This document shows positions 8,547 to 18,837 of a stretch of 40,579 bases of DNA, one piece after another. How positions within the stretch are numbered: the stretch's first letter is position 1; every line of letters starts with the position of its first letter. Source of the DNA: JBHHYN01 sp046757565 (GTDB taxonomy: Bacteria > Pseudomonadota > Gammaproteobacteria > Eutrophobiales > Eutrophobiaceae); assembly GCA_046757565.1 (NCBI GenBank), contig JBHHYN010000012.1, positions 1 through 40,579 of the forward strand. Reading direction: 5' to 3'. A program made the translations under genes and the position numbers. The notes under the pieces are model-generated. The model was not told the DNA's origin. It saw only the letters and a program-made list of their open reading frames with translations, and did not search any database.

Positions 8547-9628
8547 CAGTAGATTTAGGAAGTAGAAGCTATCCGGTTTTCATTGGTAAAGGGATCTCCT
8601 CTTCCCATGAATTATTGGCTGATTTGATAAATACTTCCCAGGTCCTGGTTGTCACAAATAAAACCATAGAACCTTTGTATCTTCCGCAGTTGATGCAGGC
8701 GCTGTCCCATTGTAATGCCCAATCCATCGTTATTCATGATGGAGAATCTTACAAGACCCTGAGTACGATAAATGACATCATTTCAGAGCTGTTACAAAAC
8801 AGGTTCAGCCGGGATTGCTGCCTGGTTGCCCTTGGGGGGGGTGTTGTTGGTGATATTACGGGTTTTGCTGCGGCCTGTTATCAGCGTGGTGTCAGTTATG
8901 TGCAGATACCAACGACGCTGTTGGCCCAGGTGGATGCATCGGTCGGTGGAAAAACAGCCGTTAATCATGAACTGGGGAAGAATATGATCGGTGCTTTTCA
9001 TCAACCACTGGCGGTGGTGACGGACATTGATGTCTTACATACACTCCCTGACCGTGAATTTAGAGCCGGACTGGCCGAAGTGATAAAGTATGGACTTATC
9101 AGGGACAGCGATTTTTTTCAATGGCTCGAATCTAATATTGAGGGCCTTGTCAACCGTGAAACCCGGCGTCTGGAATATGCGATTCAGAGATCATGTGTCA
9201 ACAAGGCTGAGGTTGTCTCGGCGGATGAGAAGGAGAGCGGGTTGCGCGCCATTTTAAATCTTGGCCATAGCTTTGGTCATGCCATTGAAACAGGCCTGAA
9301 CTACAAGCACTGGTTGCATGGTGAAGCGGTCTCAGTAGGGATGTTAATGGCGTCAGAGTTATCGTACAGACTTGGTTGGTTGGAGCAAGACAGCGTACAC
9401 GGGATCAGGTCATTACTTGACGGGGCCGGATTACCCGTCAAGCTTCCGGAATTATTGAGTCCTGAGAAAATAAGGGAATTGATGTCAGTGGACAAAAAGT
9501 CACGAGACGGCAGATTGTACCTGGTGTTGCTGAAGGAGATAGGCCAAGCGATTGTAACGGACGAGTTTGGTGAACCCGCCCTGCAGGAAACACTGGCGCG
9601 CTTCCCCTCCATTTCGGAGGCAGTGTGA
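8534..9628 (+). CDS. aroB: 3-dehydroquinate synthase
   Basis: Converts DAHP to 3-dehydroquinate, the second step of the shikimate pathway, using NAD and a divalent metal. 364 residues. Seen: nucleotide loop LGGGVVGDITGFAAACYQRG, the IPTTLLAQVDASVGGKTAVNH active-site segment, GLAEVIKYGLI, and the metal-ligand region LNLGHSFGHAIE with HGEAVSVGM. ATG at 8534 lies inside the end of aroK, so the two are translationally linked. The stop codon overlaps the start of the next gene, dgt. Confidence 0.96.
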   Translation: MQEITVDLGSRSYPVFIGKGISSSHELLADLINTSQVLVVTNKTIEPLYLPQLMQALSHCNAQSIVIHDGESYKTLSTINDIISELLQNRFSRDCCLVALGGGVVGDITGFAAACYQRGVSYVQIPTTLLAQVDASVGGKTAVNHELGKNMIGAFHQPLAVVTDIDVLHTLPDREFRAGLAEVIKYGLIRDSDFFQWLESNIEGLVNRETRRLEYAIQRSCVNKAEVVSADEKESGLRAILNLGHSFGHAIETGLNYKHWLHGEAVSVGMLMASELSYRLGWLEQDSVHGIRSLLDGAGLPVKLPELLSPEKIRELMSVDKKSRDGRLYLVLLKEIGQAIVTDEFGEPALQETLARFPSISEAV

Positions 9629-10794
9629 TGTCGAAACTGGCTTGCTATGCAGCCAGTGAAGAATCATCACGGGGTCGGGTTTTTGAGGAACCACCACCCT
9701 CTATGCGTACCCAGTTTCAGCGGGACAGGGATCGTATCATTCACTCCTCGGCATTCCGCCGCCTTGAATACAAGACCCAGGTTTTTGTTAATCATGAAGG
9801 CGATATGTTCCGGACACGGCTGACACATTCCATTGAAGTGTCACAAATCGGCAGGACTATTGCGCGATCACTTTCGTTAAACGAAGATTTGACCGAAGCA
9901 ATATGTCTTGCGCACGATCTCGGGCACACACCATTTGGTCATGCCGGCCAGGATGCGCTCAATCGGTGCATGCGGGAATATGGGGGCTTTGAACATAATC
10001 TTCAATCCTTACGGGTGGTTGATGTCCTCGAAGAAAAATATGCCGACTTCCCGGGGTTAAACCTGATGTTCGAGACCCGTGAGGGGATAATCAAGCATTG
10101 TTCACGGCAAAATGCCGAGAGTCTGGGCCAACTCGGGGAGCGGTTTCTCAAGGGAACACAGCCAGGCCTGGAGGCGCAAATAGCCAATGTGGCCGATGAA
10201 ATTGCATACAATAATCATGATGTCGATGATGGGCTGCGTGCCGGATTGATAACGATAGAGCAATTAAATAAATGTGCTTTATTCAGACACCAGCATGAAT
10301 ATGCCATATCAAAATGGCCCGGTTTGTCCGATCGCAGAAAGAGACATGAATTAATCCGGAGGATGATTAATCAACTCGTTACCGATCTGGTGAAAACGAG
10401 CCAGGAGAAAATTAATACATACCACCCCGGTAATATAGAGGATGTGCGAAATGCGGGGGAAGCATTGATCGTTTTAAGTGATGAGATGAGGGAGAAACAT
10501 CTTGAACTTAAACAATTCCTCAGAAAGAACTTATATAATCATGACCATGTCCAGCGTATGGCGGATAAAGCTAAACAGGTAATAGCCACACTGTTTAAAG
10601 TATTTATACAGAACCAGGATCAGCTACCTTCCGATGTGAAGAAAAAGATAGCCGATAATCATACGCAGTCGCAAGAACACATGAAAATCAGAATCATGGC
10701 GGATTATATAGCAGGGATGACGGACAGATTTGCTATGGCTGAATTCGACCGTATCACGGCAAGCAACACAAACCAATCCAATGTACCCGTATAG
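9628..10794 (+). CDS. dgt: Deoxyguanosinetriphosphate triphosphohydrolase-like HD protein
   Basis: HD-superfamily dNTP triphosphohydrolase that releases tripolyphosphate from dNTPs. Seen: the HD signature set RTRLTHSIEVSQIGRTIA and AHDLGHTPFGHAG, the DEIAYNNHDVDDGLRAG motif, and the N-terminal RDRDRIIHSSAFRRLEYKTQV typical of the Dgt-like short group. ATG at 9628 is chosen over the in-frame GTG at 9625 because GGAGG (9616-9620) is then 7 bp away. Overlaps the aroB stop by one base. Its place between aroB and the DamX-like gene is not the Pseudomonas order. Substrate preference cannot be read from sequence. Confidence 0.93.
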   Translation: MSKLACYAASEESSRGRVFEEPPPSMRTQFQRDRDRIIHSSAFRRLEYKTQVFVNHEGDMFRTRLTHSIEVSQIGRTIARSLSLNEDLTEAICLAHDLGHTPFGHAGQDALNRCMREYGGFEHNLQSLRVVDVLEEKYADFPGLNLMFETREGIIKHCSRQNAESLGQLGERFLKGTQPGLEAQIANVADEIAYNNHDVDDGLRAGLITIEQLNKCALFRHQHEYAISKWPGLSDRRKRHELIRRMINQLVTDLVKTSQEKINTYHPGNIEDVRNAGEALIVLSDEMREKHLELKQFLRKNLYNHDHVQRMADKAKQVIATLFKVFIQNQDQLPSDVKKKIADNHTQSQEHMKIRIMADYIAGMTDRFAMAEFDRITASNTNQSNVPV

Positions 10795-10796
10795 CT

Positions 10797-12344
10797 GTGA
10801 AACATTTACCGGCTGATGCAGAATATTATCTCAGGTATGGTTTGGAAAGAGATCCTTTCCCACAGAATACCCCTGATGAAATCATGTTTCTTCCCCCGGA
10901 GCTTAATCACCGGCTGGAACTGATAAAACATCTGTTGGAATTTAGTCAACAACTGCTTTTAGTCATAGCTCCGGATGGCGCGGGGAAAAGCTCTCTGTAT
11001 CGTCATATTGCTGTCAATGCAGATGCACACTGGTCTGTCAGCCAGATAATTGCCGATGACGGGATGGATGCGAATGGACTCACCCAGGAAGCGGTTCAAT
11101 CCGGTGCCTGGATCAACACGGACCACTCAGCACAGCCGATCAACGGACTGAACAAACACCTTGAGTATTGCGAGAGGAACCAAAGATTACCGGTTTTAGT
11201 GATCGACGATGCACATAAATTACCAATCGATACTTTGGATTTTATAATACAGCTTACAGAATTAAAATTTAATGAAACACGATTCCGGATGGCCCTGTTT
11301 GGTGAAGAGCCATTAGTCGAAAAACTGGAAACGCCCCGGATCAAGGCATCCACCAGCGGAATCCTGCATACGATCAGTATTCCACCGTTTACTCTGGAGC
11401 AGGCATCATCTTACATCGAATATCGCCTGCTGGCGTGTGGGCGCATCACCCGGTATCCATTTAATGACAGGGATATTCGGCGCATATACAAGGTTTCGGG
11501 GGGGCTTCCGGGGAAGATTAACCTTCTGGCAAGGCAATCCCTGCAAGATCCGGCTTTCAGGCATGCGCAGTCAAAGTTAAATCTGAATACACCGGGTTAT
11601 ACTGTCAGGCTATTCAGCCTTGTGTTCATTTTCATATTGGTTCTATCAGCTTATCTGGCGTTCACACAACAACATTTACAGGGAGGCACACACACGGTTA
11701 AATTGACTTTACCACTGAAGCCCCCAGGGAAGTCTTATGCGGCCAAGCTGCCAGAGGATGAAAGCGGCAGTAAAAAAACTTATGGTGTAATGGCAGTAGA
11801 ACCACCCTCGTCCGATGCGGCGTCCGCTCCGGAGACAGAGGCGTACGCAGAACCGGATTCGGATAACGGGGCGGAGCGGCTACCCGTGCTCCCCCCCTAT
11901 GCCGAGGCGCCAGTGCCGCTGAGGATCAGTGGCGCAGCACCGGTGCGAACACAGCAAAAGCCGGCCAAACAGGATCTTGTTGCCGAAACCGGTTCGGAAC
12001 AGGTCAAAACGGCTGGCAGGACCCCGCCCGTTTTCCCGGGAATAAAGGGATTAGACTGGCTCCGTCAACAACCTGCTGAAAGCTATGTGCTGCAATTAAT
12101 GGGTGCTTACGACCAGGATACGATTAAAAAATTTCTTGGTGAGCAGCCAACTCTGAACGATAAACTGGCCGCATTTTCCACCTCTAATGCAGGGAAACCC
12201 TGGTACGTACTGGTGTATGGTATCTACCCCAACCGGGATGTGGCCGCGGCCGCTATCGATCAACTGCCGGCCGCTATCCGCTCTGAGCACCCCTGGCCGC
12301 GCCCTATCGCCGGTATTCACCGGGACATTGAAAAAAAACCCTGA
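10797..12344 (+). CDS. damX: DamX-like protein: AAA ATPase domain, membrane helix, SPOR domain
   Basis: 515 residues. Seen: N-terminal ExeA/DamX-type AAA domain (YGLERDPFPQ, a P-loop written as APDGAGKSS where the first Gly is Ala, Walker B LPVLVIDDAHKL), then a single membrane helix near 275-295, a long Pro/Ala/Glu-rich disordered linker (about 300-415), and a C-terminal SPOR domain (YVLQLMGAYDQDTIKKFL and WYVLVYGIYPNRDVAAAAI). SPOR domains bind denuded septal glycan, so a role in cell division is likely. The topology (ATPase inside, SPOR outside) fits DamX. GTG start 2 bp after the dgt stop, with a weak ribosome site. The ortholog sits between aroB and gltB in related genomes. Confidence 0.88.
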   Translation: MKHLPADAEYYLRYGLERDPFPQNTPDEIMFLPPELNHRLELIKHLLEFSQQLLLVIAPDGAGKSSLYRHIAVNADAHWSVSQIIADDGMDANGLTQEAVQSGAWINTDHSAQPINGLNKHLEYCERNQRLPVLVIDDAHKLPIDTLDFIIQLTELKFNETRFRMALFGEEPLVEKLETPRIKASTSGILHTISIPPFTLEQASSYIEYRLLACGRITRYPFNDRDIRRIYKVSGGLPGKINLLARQSLQDPAFRHAQSKLNLNTPGYTVRLFSLVFIFILVLSAYLAFTQQHLQGGTHTVKLTLPLKPPGKSYAAKLPEDESGSKKTYGVMAVEPPSSDAASAPETEAYAEPDSDNGAERLPVLPPYAEAPVPLRISGAAPVRTQQKPAKQDLVAETGSEQVKTAGRTPPVFPGIKGLDWLRQQPAESYVLQLMGAYDQDTIKKFLGEQPTLNDKLAAFSTSNAGKPWYVLVYGIYPNRDVAAAAIDQLPAAIRSEHPWPRPIAGIHRDIEKKP

Positions 12345-12523
12345 TCTCCATGTTTCCCGCATAAACGGCCGATAAAGGGACTGCCGGAATAAATTAGAGG
12401 GAAGAGACCAAGCCGGGCAAAGACGCAGTAAAATAAGCAACTATGTACCGATAAGTATCTAAAATACGCTAATATCTTCTAATTTTCGCTTGTTTCTGAA
12501 AGTCCAGCGGTATCCTTCGCGCC

Positions 12524-12552
12524 GTGACATGAGCCGGTGGCTTTATTATAAT
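12524..12552 (+). promoter_or_regulatory. Sigma70-type promoter upstream of gltB
   Basis: GTGACA (12524-12529) and a perfect TATAAT (12547-12552) separated by exactly 17 bp, 11 of 12 consensus bases. Transcription would begin near 12559, leaving a leader of about 140 nt before gltB. Within the leader a 13-bp palindrome GATAAAATTTATC (12648-12660) could be an operator. The rest of the 357-bp gap (12345-12701) shows no gene. Confidence 0.7.
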
Positions 12553-12701
12553 CCCCCTCCCTCATACATCTTTGTATAGAGACGGTGTGTGGAGCGCTGC
12601 CAGATGTAAAATACTTATAATAATCAAATCTCTATAGGACATCCGACGATAAAATTTATCATCAGAGACGAGGAGCGTGTCATTGTCATTAATAGACCAG
12701 A

Positions 12702-15700
12702 ATGAATAAGTTCGTGGGTCATCCCGCCAAAGGACTCTACGTCCCCGCCCAGGAACACGATGCCTGCGGTGTCGGTTTCGTAGTTGATATGAAAGGGCGC
12801 AAATCTCACAAAATTGTCAGGAATGCATTGGTCATTCTTAAAAACCTGCTCCATCGCGGCGCCTGCGGTGCTGAAGAAAATACCGGTGATGGGGTAGGCA
12901 TCCTCATTCAGAAGCCGCATAAATTTTTTCTGCGCGAGTGCAAGGAATTGGGGATAGATCTGCCGGGACCCGAGCAGTATGGGGCCGGCATGGTGTTTTT
13001 GCCAAGGGACCCCGGACAATCCAGACAATGCCAGCAGAGATTCAACCGGATTGTGCAGGAAGAGGGGCAGCAGCTGCTGGGTTGGCGCGATGTCCCGACC
13101 GATGATTCGTTAATCGGGCCGACCGCCAGGGCCGGGGAACCCAGCTTCAGGCAGATCTTCATCGGCTGTGGCGATGATATTGATGCCGAACTCTTCGAAC
13201 GAAAACTGTATGTTATCCGTAAGCGTGTGGAGCATGCTGTCTGGAACTCAGACCTGTCTGAAAGAGAGCTGTTCTATGTCCCCAGCCTCTCTTACAGGAC
13301 GTTTCTCTATAAAGGCATGCTCACAGGCAGCCAGCTTGAACCCATGTTCCCGGATATCACTGATGAGGACGTGGAATCGGCACTGGCATTGGTGCACCAG
13401 AGGTTTTCAACCAATACCTTTCCATCCTGGCCTCTGGCACAACCGTTTCGCTATATCTGCCACAACGGCGAGATCAATACGCTGCGTGGCAATATCAACT
13501 GGATGCGTGCGCGTGAATCCCTGTGTCATTCGACACTGTTCGCAGATGACTTAAAAAAGATATTTCCCATCATCACCGAAGGGGGCAGCGATTCAGCCTG
13601 CTTTGATAATGTCATGGAATTCCTGCATATGACCGGCCGGCCATTGCCGCTGGCGGTGTTGATGATGATACCGGAGGCCTGGAGCGGTCATGAGACCATG
13701 GACGAGGAACGCAAGGCCTTCTATGAATACCATGCCTGTCTGATGGAACCCTGGGACGGTCCCGCATCCATTGCATTTACCGATGGTTCCGTCATTGGTG
13801 CGGTCCTGGATCGGAACGGGCTGAGACCTTCCCGCTATTATGTTACCAAAGACGATATGGTGATCATGGCGTCCGAGGTCGGTGTACTGGATATTCCGCC
13901 GGAGAATGTATTGCTCAAGGAACGTCTGCACCCGGGACGGATTTTTCTGGTAGATACGGAGCAGGGACGGATCATTGACGACACAGAGCTTAAAAGGGAA
14001 TTTGCCTCGCAACATCCGTACGCCGAGTGGCTTAAACAGAACCTGCTCCCACTCGATAAATTGCCGGAGCCAAAACACGTCTTCGAGTACGATCAGGAGT
14101 CATTGCTGCAACGGCAGCAAGTCTTTGGATATACCCATGAGGATTTACGCATACTGATGGCGCCGATGACAACGAATGCTGCGGAACCGATCGGGTCAAT
14201 GGGGACCGATGCACCACTGGCGGTGTTATCAAACCGTTCCCGGTTATTGTATGACTACTTTAAGCAGTTGTTTGCCCAGGTTACCAATCCCCCCCTGGAT
14301 GGCATACGCGAGGAACTCATTACCCAGGTGGCAACTACTCTGGGGCCCGAAGGTAATCTGCTGCAACCTTCAGCGGAGAGTTGTCAGCAGATAAAACTGG
14401 CCTCGCCGATATTGACCAATGAACAGTTGGCCAGGATAAGGGACATGGATCTGCCTGGTTTTAAATCCCGGACGATATCCATCTTGTATCCGCTCGCCGG
14501 GGGCAGTGAGGCCCTTGATCATGCCTTGCAGGAGATCTGCGCACAGGCCGATGCGGCGATCAGGGACGGTTATCCTTATATTATTCTCTCCGATAGGGGA
14601 GTGGATAAAAATCATGCCCCGATCCCCGCCCTGTTGGCAACGGCGGGGGTGCATCATCACCTGGTGCATCAAGGCACGCGAGTACAGGCCGGCTTGGTGC
14701 TGGAGTCCGGTGAACCCCGGGAAGTCCATCATTTTGCTGTGCTGATTGGTTACGGCGCCGGCGCCATCAATCCCTATATCGCCATTGAGTCAGTGGGAGA
14801 CCTCATCGGCAGGGGACAGGTGCCGGTTATGGAGCACAGCCAGGCCATCAATAATTACATTAAGGCTGTTAACAAGGGACTCATCAAGACCATGTCGAAA
14901 ATGGGGATCTCCACGGTGCAGTCCTATCGGGGCGCCCAGATCTTCGAGGCCATCGGACTTGATCAGGAGTTTGTCGATAAATATTTTACCTGGACGGTGT
15001 CTCGTATAGGCGGTATCGGCCTGGAAGAGGTCGCCAGGGAAGTCAGCCTGCGCCACCACGATGCCTTTCCGGAGCGGTTGGCAACAAGGCCTGATCTGAA
15101 GTGGGGCGGTGAGTACCAGTGGCGCCGTGATGGAGAATACCACCTTTTTAATCCGCAAACTGTGTTCAAGCTGCAACACGCCACCCGTTCGGGCCGGTAC
15201 ACCATTTTCAAGGAATATTCCGGGCTCGTTAACGATCAGAATGAGAACCTGGCAACGTTGCGCGGTCTGTTTGAATTCCAGTTTGCTGCCGAACCGATAC
15301 CTCTGGATGAGGTGGAACCCGTTGAGAACATCATGCAGCGCTTCTCTACCGGCGCCATGTCATACGGTTCTATCAGTAAGGAGGCCCACGAAACGCTGGC
15401 CATTGCCATGAACCGCATCGGTGGTAAATCCAATACCGGTGAAGGCGGAGAAGACCCGGTGCGCTATCTACCGGATGAGAATGGGGATTCCCGGCGCAGT
15501 GCTATTAAACAGGTTGCCTCCGGCCGATTCGGTGTCACCAGCGAATATCTGGTGAATGCCGATGATCTGCAGATCAAGATGGCGCAAGGGGCCAAGCCAG
15601 GTGAGGGTGGCCAACTGCCGGGACATAAGGTGTTCCCGGCAATCGCCAGGGTGCGACATTCGACCCCGGGTGTCGGCTTGATCTCTCCGCCTCCACACCA

Positions 15701-17264
15701 CGATATCTACTCCATTGAGGACCTGGCGCAGCTGATCCATGACCTCAAAAACTCCAATCCCGAGGCCCGCATTCATGTCAAGCTGGTGGCGGAAGTGGGG
15801 GTGGGCACGGTGGCGGCCGGTGTCTCCAAGGCCCATTCCGATGTGGTGTTGATCTCCGGTTATGATGGCGGCACCGGGGCATCGCCGATGAGTTCACTGA
15901 AACATGCGGGCCTGCCCTGGGAGTTGGGTCTGGCCGAGACCCAGCAGGTATTGGTCATGAACAGATTGCGGGACCGCATCGTGGTGCAGACCGACGGGCA
16001 ACTCAAAACCGGCCGCGATGTGGTGGTGGCTGCATTGCTGGGCGCAGAGGAGTATGGTTTTGCGTCAGCGCCGCTGGTTGTTATGGGCTGTATCATGATG
16101 CGTGTCTGCCACCTGAATACCTGCCCAGTCGGCGTGGCGACCCAGGATCCGGAACTGCGCAAGAAATTCGGCGGCAAGCCGGAGTTTGTCGAGAACTTCT
16201 TCCGTTATATCGCTGAAGAGGTCCGTGAATATATGGCGCAACTCGGTTTCAGGACGGTAAACGAAATGATTGGCCGGGCCGACAGGCTCAACATGAGTAA
16301 GGCAGTCGATCACTGGAAGGTAAAGGGCCTGGATTTTTCCCGGATCCTGTACAGACCGGATGCGGGTCCTGATGTGGGCGTCTACTGTACGCAAAAACAG
16401 GACCATGGTCTGGAGAAATCACTGGATCGCACCACCCTCATTCCCTTGTGCGAAGAGGCACTTGAGGAGAAGAAACCGGTCAATATTATTCTGCCAATCC
16501 GGAATATCAACCGGACGGTCGGAACCATCCTCGGTTATGAGATCACCAGGCGTTATGGGAGTGAGGGCCTGCCCGAAGATACAGTGAATGTTCACTTCAA
16601 CGGCTCGGCAGGCCAGAGTTTTGGCGCATTTGTGCCGAAGGGTGTGAGCCTGACCCTGGAAGGGGATGCCAATGATTATCTCGGCAAGGGCCTCTCCGGC
16701 GGCAAGATCGTCGTCTATCCGTCACGGGGCTCCACCTTTGTTGCAGAAGATAACATCCTCATCGGCAACGTCGCGCTTTATGGCGCCACGTCTGGCGAAG
16801 CCTATTTCCGTGGTATCGCGGGGGAGCGATTCTGTGTTCGAAACAGCGGCGTCAATGCAGTGGTAGAGGGGGTTGGTGATCACGGTTGTGAATACATGAC
16901 AGGTGGCCGTGTCGTGGTAATTGGCAAGAGCGGCCGCAATTTTGCAGCAGGCATGTCCGGCGGTATCGCCTATGTCCTGGACGAGGCCAATAATTTCGAA
17001 ATACACTGTAATCTGGGTATGGTCGATCTCGAAGAGGTTGACAGCAAGGAAGATACTGACACCATCAAGGCACTGCTCAGCCGGCATGTTCAATATACCC
17101 AGAGCTCCGTTGCACAGAAGATAATCGATCACTGGTCGGCTTATCGACCCAGGTTCGTAAAAGTGATGCCCAAGGATTACAAGCGGGTACTGGCGGCCAT
17201 CAAGAAGGCGAAAGAGACCGGTATTCCGGAAGAGGAAGCCGTGATGGAGGCCGCCCATGGGTAA
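12702..17264 (+). CDS. gltB: Glutamate synthase [NADPH] large subunit
   Basis: Makes two glutamates from glutamine and 2-oxoglutarate in the cytoplasm; the main route of ammonium assimilation with glutamine synthetase. 1520 residues, normal length. Seen: a 21-residue propeptide ending before CGVGF, so Cys22 becomes the N-terminal nucleophile; glutaminase domain with RFSTNTFPSWPLAQPFR and HNGEINTLRGN; FMN domain with GAMSYGSISKEAHETLA and SGYDGGTGASP; the 3Fe-4S ligands in CIMMRVCHLNTC (C-x5-C-x4-C); and a C-terminal GxGxG beta-helix region. Overlaps gltD by 8 bp. No obvious Shine-Dalgarno sequence. Confidence 0.98.
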   Translation: MNKFVGHPAKGLYVPAQEHDACGVGFVVDMKGRKSHKIVRNALVILKNLLHRGACGAEENTGDGVGILIQKPHKFFLRECKELGIDLPGPEQYGAGMVFLPRDPGQSRQCQQRFNRIVQEEGQQLLGWRDVPTDDSLIGPTARAGEPSFRQIFIGCGDDIDAELFERKLYVIRKRVEHAVWNSDLSERELFYVPSLSYRTFLYKGMLTGSQLEPMFPDITDEDVESALALVHQRFSTNTFPSWPLAQPFRYICHNGEINTLRGNINWMRARESLCHSTLFADDLKKIFPIITEGGSDSACFDNVMEFLHMTGRPLPLAVLMMIPEAWSGHETMDEERKAFYEYHACLMEPWDGPASIAFTDGSVIGAVLDRNGLRPSRYYVTKDDMVIMASEVGVLDIPPENVLLKERLHPGRIFLVDTEQGRIIDDTELKREFASQHPYAEWLKQNLLPLDKLPEPKHVFEYDQESLLQRQQVFGYTHEDLRILMAPMTTNAAEPIGSMGTDAPLAVLSNRSRLLYDYFKQLFAQVTNPPLDGIREELITQVATTLGPEGNLLQPSAESCQQIKLASPILTNEQLARIRDMDLPGFKSRTISILYPLAGGSEALDHALQEICAQADAAIRDGYPYIILSDRGVDKNHAPIPALLATAGVHHHLVHQGTRVQAGLVLESGEPREVHHFAVLIGYGAGAINPYIAIESVGDLIGRGQVPVMEHSQAINNYIKAVNKGLIKTMSKMGISTVQSYRGAQIFEAIGLDQEFVDKYFTWTVSRIGGIGLEEVAREVSLRHHDAFPERLATRPDLKWGGEYQWRRDGEYHLFNPQTVFKLQHATRSGRYTIFKEYSGLVNDQNENLATLRGLFEFQFAAEPIPLDEVEPVENIMQRFSTGAMSYGSISKEAHETLAIAMNRIGGKSNTGEGGEDPVRYLPDENGDSRRSAIKQVASGRFGVTSEYLVNADDLQIKMAQGAKPGEGGQLPGHKVFPAIARVRHSTPGVGLISPPPHHDIYSIEDLAQLIHDLKNSNPEARIHVKLVAEVGVGTVAAGVSKAHSDVVLISGYDGGTGASPMSSLKHAGLPWELGLAETQQVLVMNRLRDRIVVQTDGQLKTGRDVVVAALLGAEEYGFASAPLVVMGCIMMRVCHLNTCPVGVATQDPELRKKFGGKPEFVENFFRYIAEEVREYMAQLGFRTVNEMIGRADRLNMSKAVDHWKVKGLDFSRILYRPDAGPDVGVYCTQKQDHGLEKSLDRTTLIPLCEEALEEKKPVNIILPIRNINRTVGTILGYEITRRYGSEGLPEDTVNVHFNGSAGQSFGAFVPKGVSLTLEGDANDYLGKGLSGGKIVVYPSRGSTFVAEDNILIGNVALYGATSGEAYFRGIAGERFCVRNSGVNAVVEGVGDHGCEYMTGGRVVVIGKSGRNFAAGMSGGIAYVLDEANNFEIHCNLGMVDLEEVDSKEDTDTIKALLSRHVQYTQSSVAQKIIDHWSAYRPRFVKVMPKDYKRVLAAIKKAKETGIPEEEAVMEAAHG

Positions 17265-18702
17265 GCCCACCGGATTTATGGAGTACCGCCGGGAGAAACA
17301 GCCTTACCGGCCGGTCGCTAAGCGGATCCATGACTGGCACCAGGTGATGGAGCCATGGCCGGTGGAACCATTAAAGACCCAGGCCTCACGTTGCATGGAT
17401 TGCGGCATCCCCTTCTGCCATAATGGCTGCCCTTTGGGCAATCTGATCCCGGACTGGAATGATCTGATCTACCGGGACCAGTGGCATGAAGCGATCAAGC
17501 GGCTGCACGCCACCAACAATTTCCCTGAATTCACCGGTACCCTCTGTCCGGCGCCCTGTGAAGGCGCTTGTGTTTTGGGCATCAATGACGAGCCGGTAAC
17601 CATTAAGGCGGTGGAATTATCGATCATCGACCGGGCCTGGGAGAATGGCTGGATCAAACCCATGCCGGCGGCAAAAAACACCGGCAAGAGGGTCGCCATC
17701 GTTGGTTCTGGTCCAGCCGGGATGGCTGCAGCCCAGCAACTCGCCCGCGCCGGTCATGACGTCACCCTGTATGAACGGGCCGATCGCATCGGTGGTTTGA
17801 TGCGTTACGGGATACCGGAATTCAAGTTGGAAAAACAACGGTTGGATCGCAGGCTGGAACAGATGCTGGATGAAGGCGTCACCTTTAAACCGAACATCCA
17901 TGTCGGCGAGGATATCGATGCCAATGACCTGCGCTCCGAATACGATGCCCTGTTGCTAACCGGTGGCGCTTGTGCACCACGTGATCTGCCGGTTAAGGGG
18001 CGTGAATTAAACGGTATTCATCAGGCCATGGAGTATTTACCACTGCAAAACAGGCGTTGTCAGGGTGATAATATTCCGGAGCAGGAATTTATTAGCGCAG
18101 AAGGGAAGCAAGTGGTAATCATCGGTGGCGGCGATACCGGTGCGGACTGCTTGGGTACCGCGAACAGGCAGGGTGCACAATCTGTTTACCAATTGGAGAT
18201 TTTGCCAAAACCGCCCTTAGTGCGTGCTGAGGACAACCCCTGGCCGGAGTGGCCCCGTATCTTTCGTACTGCTTGCGCACACGAAGAAGGGGTTGAGCGA
18301 ATCTATGCCGTATCTACCAAACAGTTTATTGATAATGGCAATGGCCGGGTTAAAGAACTCGAGGTATTCCGGGTCGAGATGAAAAACGACAAGGGCAGTA
18401 TTTCCTTTGAAGAAATACCTGACAGCAGCGAAATTATACCTTGTGATCTTGTTTTGCTTGCCATGGGATTTCTTGGTCCGGAAAAACATGGCATGCTGGA
18501 ACAACTGGGTGTGGAGTTTACCGAGCGTGGTAATGTCGCCCGTGACAGAGACTGGATGACAAATGTAGATGGTGTGTTTACCGCAGGCGATATGCAGAGA
18601 GGACAGAGTTTGATTGTATGGGCCATAGCGGAAGGCCGCTCCGCTGCGAGAGGTGTTGATCAATATTTAATGGGATCGTCTGATTTACCCGCACCACTCT
18701 AA
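17257..18702 (+). CDS. gltD: Glutamate synthase [NADPH] small subunit
   Basis: Takes electrons from NADPH through FAD and iron-sulfur clusters to GltB. 481 residues. Seen: two N-terminal 4Fe-4S cysteine groups (CMDCGIPFCHNGCPLGN and CPAPCEGAC), FAD-binding GSGPAGMAAAQQLA with the GGLMRYGIPEFKLEK motif, a second dinucleotide site GGGDTGADC, and the C-terminal TAGDMQRGQSLIVWAI. ATG 17257 lies inside the end of gltB, so expression is coupled. Standard enzyme with no oddities. Confidence 0.98.
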   Translation: MGKPTGFMEYRREKQPYRPVAKRIHDWHQVMEPWPVEPLKTQASRCMDCGIPFCHNGCPLGNLIPDWNDLIYRDQWHEAIKRLHATNNFPEFTGTLCPAPCEGACVLGINDEPVTIKAVELSIIDRAWENGWIKPMPAAKNTGKRVAIVGSGPAGMAAAQQLARAGHDVTLYERADRIGGLMRYGIPEFKLEKQRLDRRLEQMLDEGVTFKPNIHVGEDIDANDLRSEYDALLLTGGACAPRDLPVKGRELNGIHQAMEYLPLQNRRCQGDNIPEQEFISAEGKQVVIIGGGDTGADCLGTANRQGAQSVYQLEILPKPPLVRAEDNPWPEWPRIFRTACAHEEGVERIYAVSTKQFIDNGNGRVKELEVFRVEMKNDKGSISFEEIPDSSEIIPCDLVLLAMGFLGPEKHGMLEQLGVEFTERGNVARDRDWMTNVDGVFTAGDMQRGQSLIVWAIAEGRSAARGVDQYLMGSSDLPAPL

Positions 18703-18730
18703 AGAAGCTCTGATTAATCAGCGGTTCTTT
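18701..18730. repeat. Imperfect 30-bp palindrome at the gltD stop codon
   Basis: Arms AAAGAA...TTCTTT around a perfect TGATTAATCA core, two mismatched pairs. It overlaps the gltD stop codon. There is no T tract, so it is not a standard terminator; it could still form a 3' end hairpin. Confidence 0.35.
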
Positions 18731-18837
18731 ACCACGGCAAAGCATAGAGACACACACTGGCATTCTTTGCGCCGGGTGAAAACCATTCCGGGTAATCCTT
18801 GAATAAATTGAGGCGTGCTGAACGGCCTGTTTTCCGA

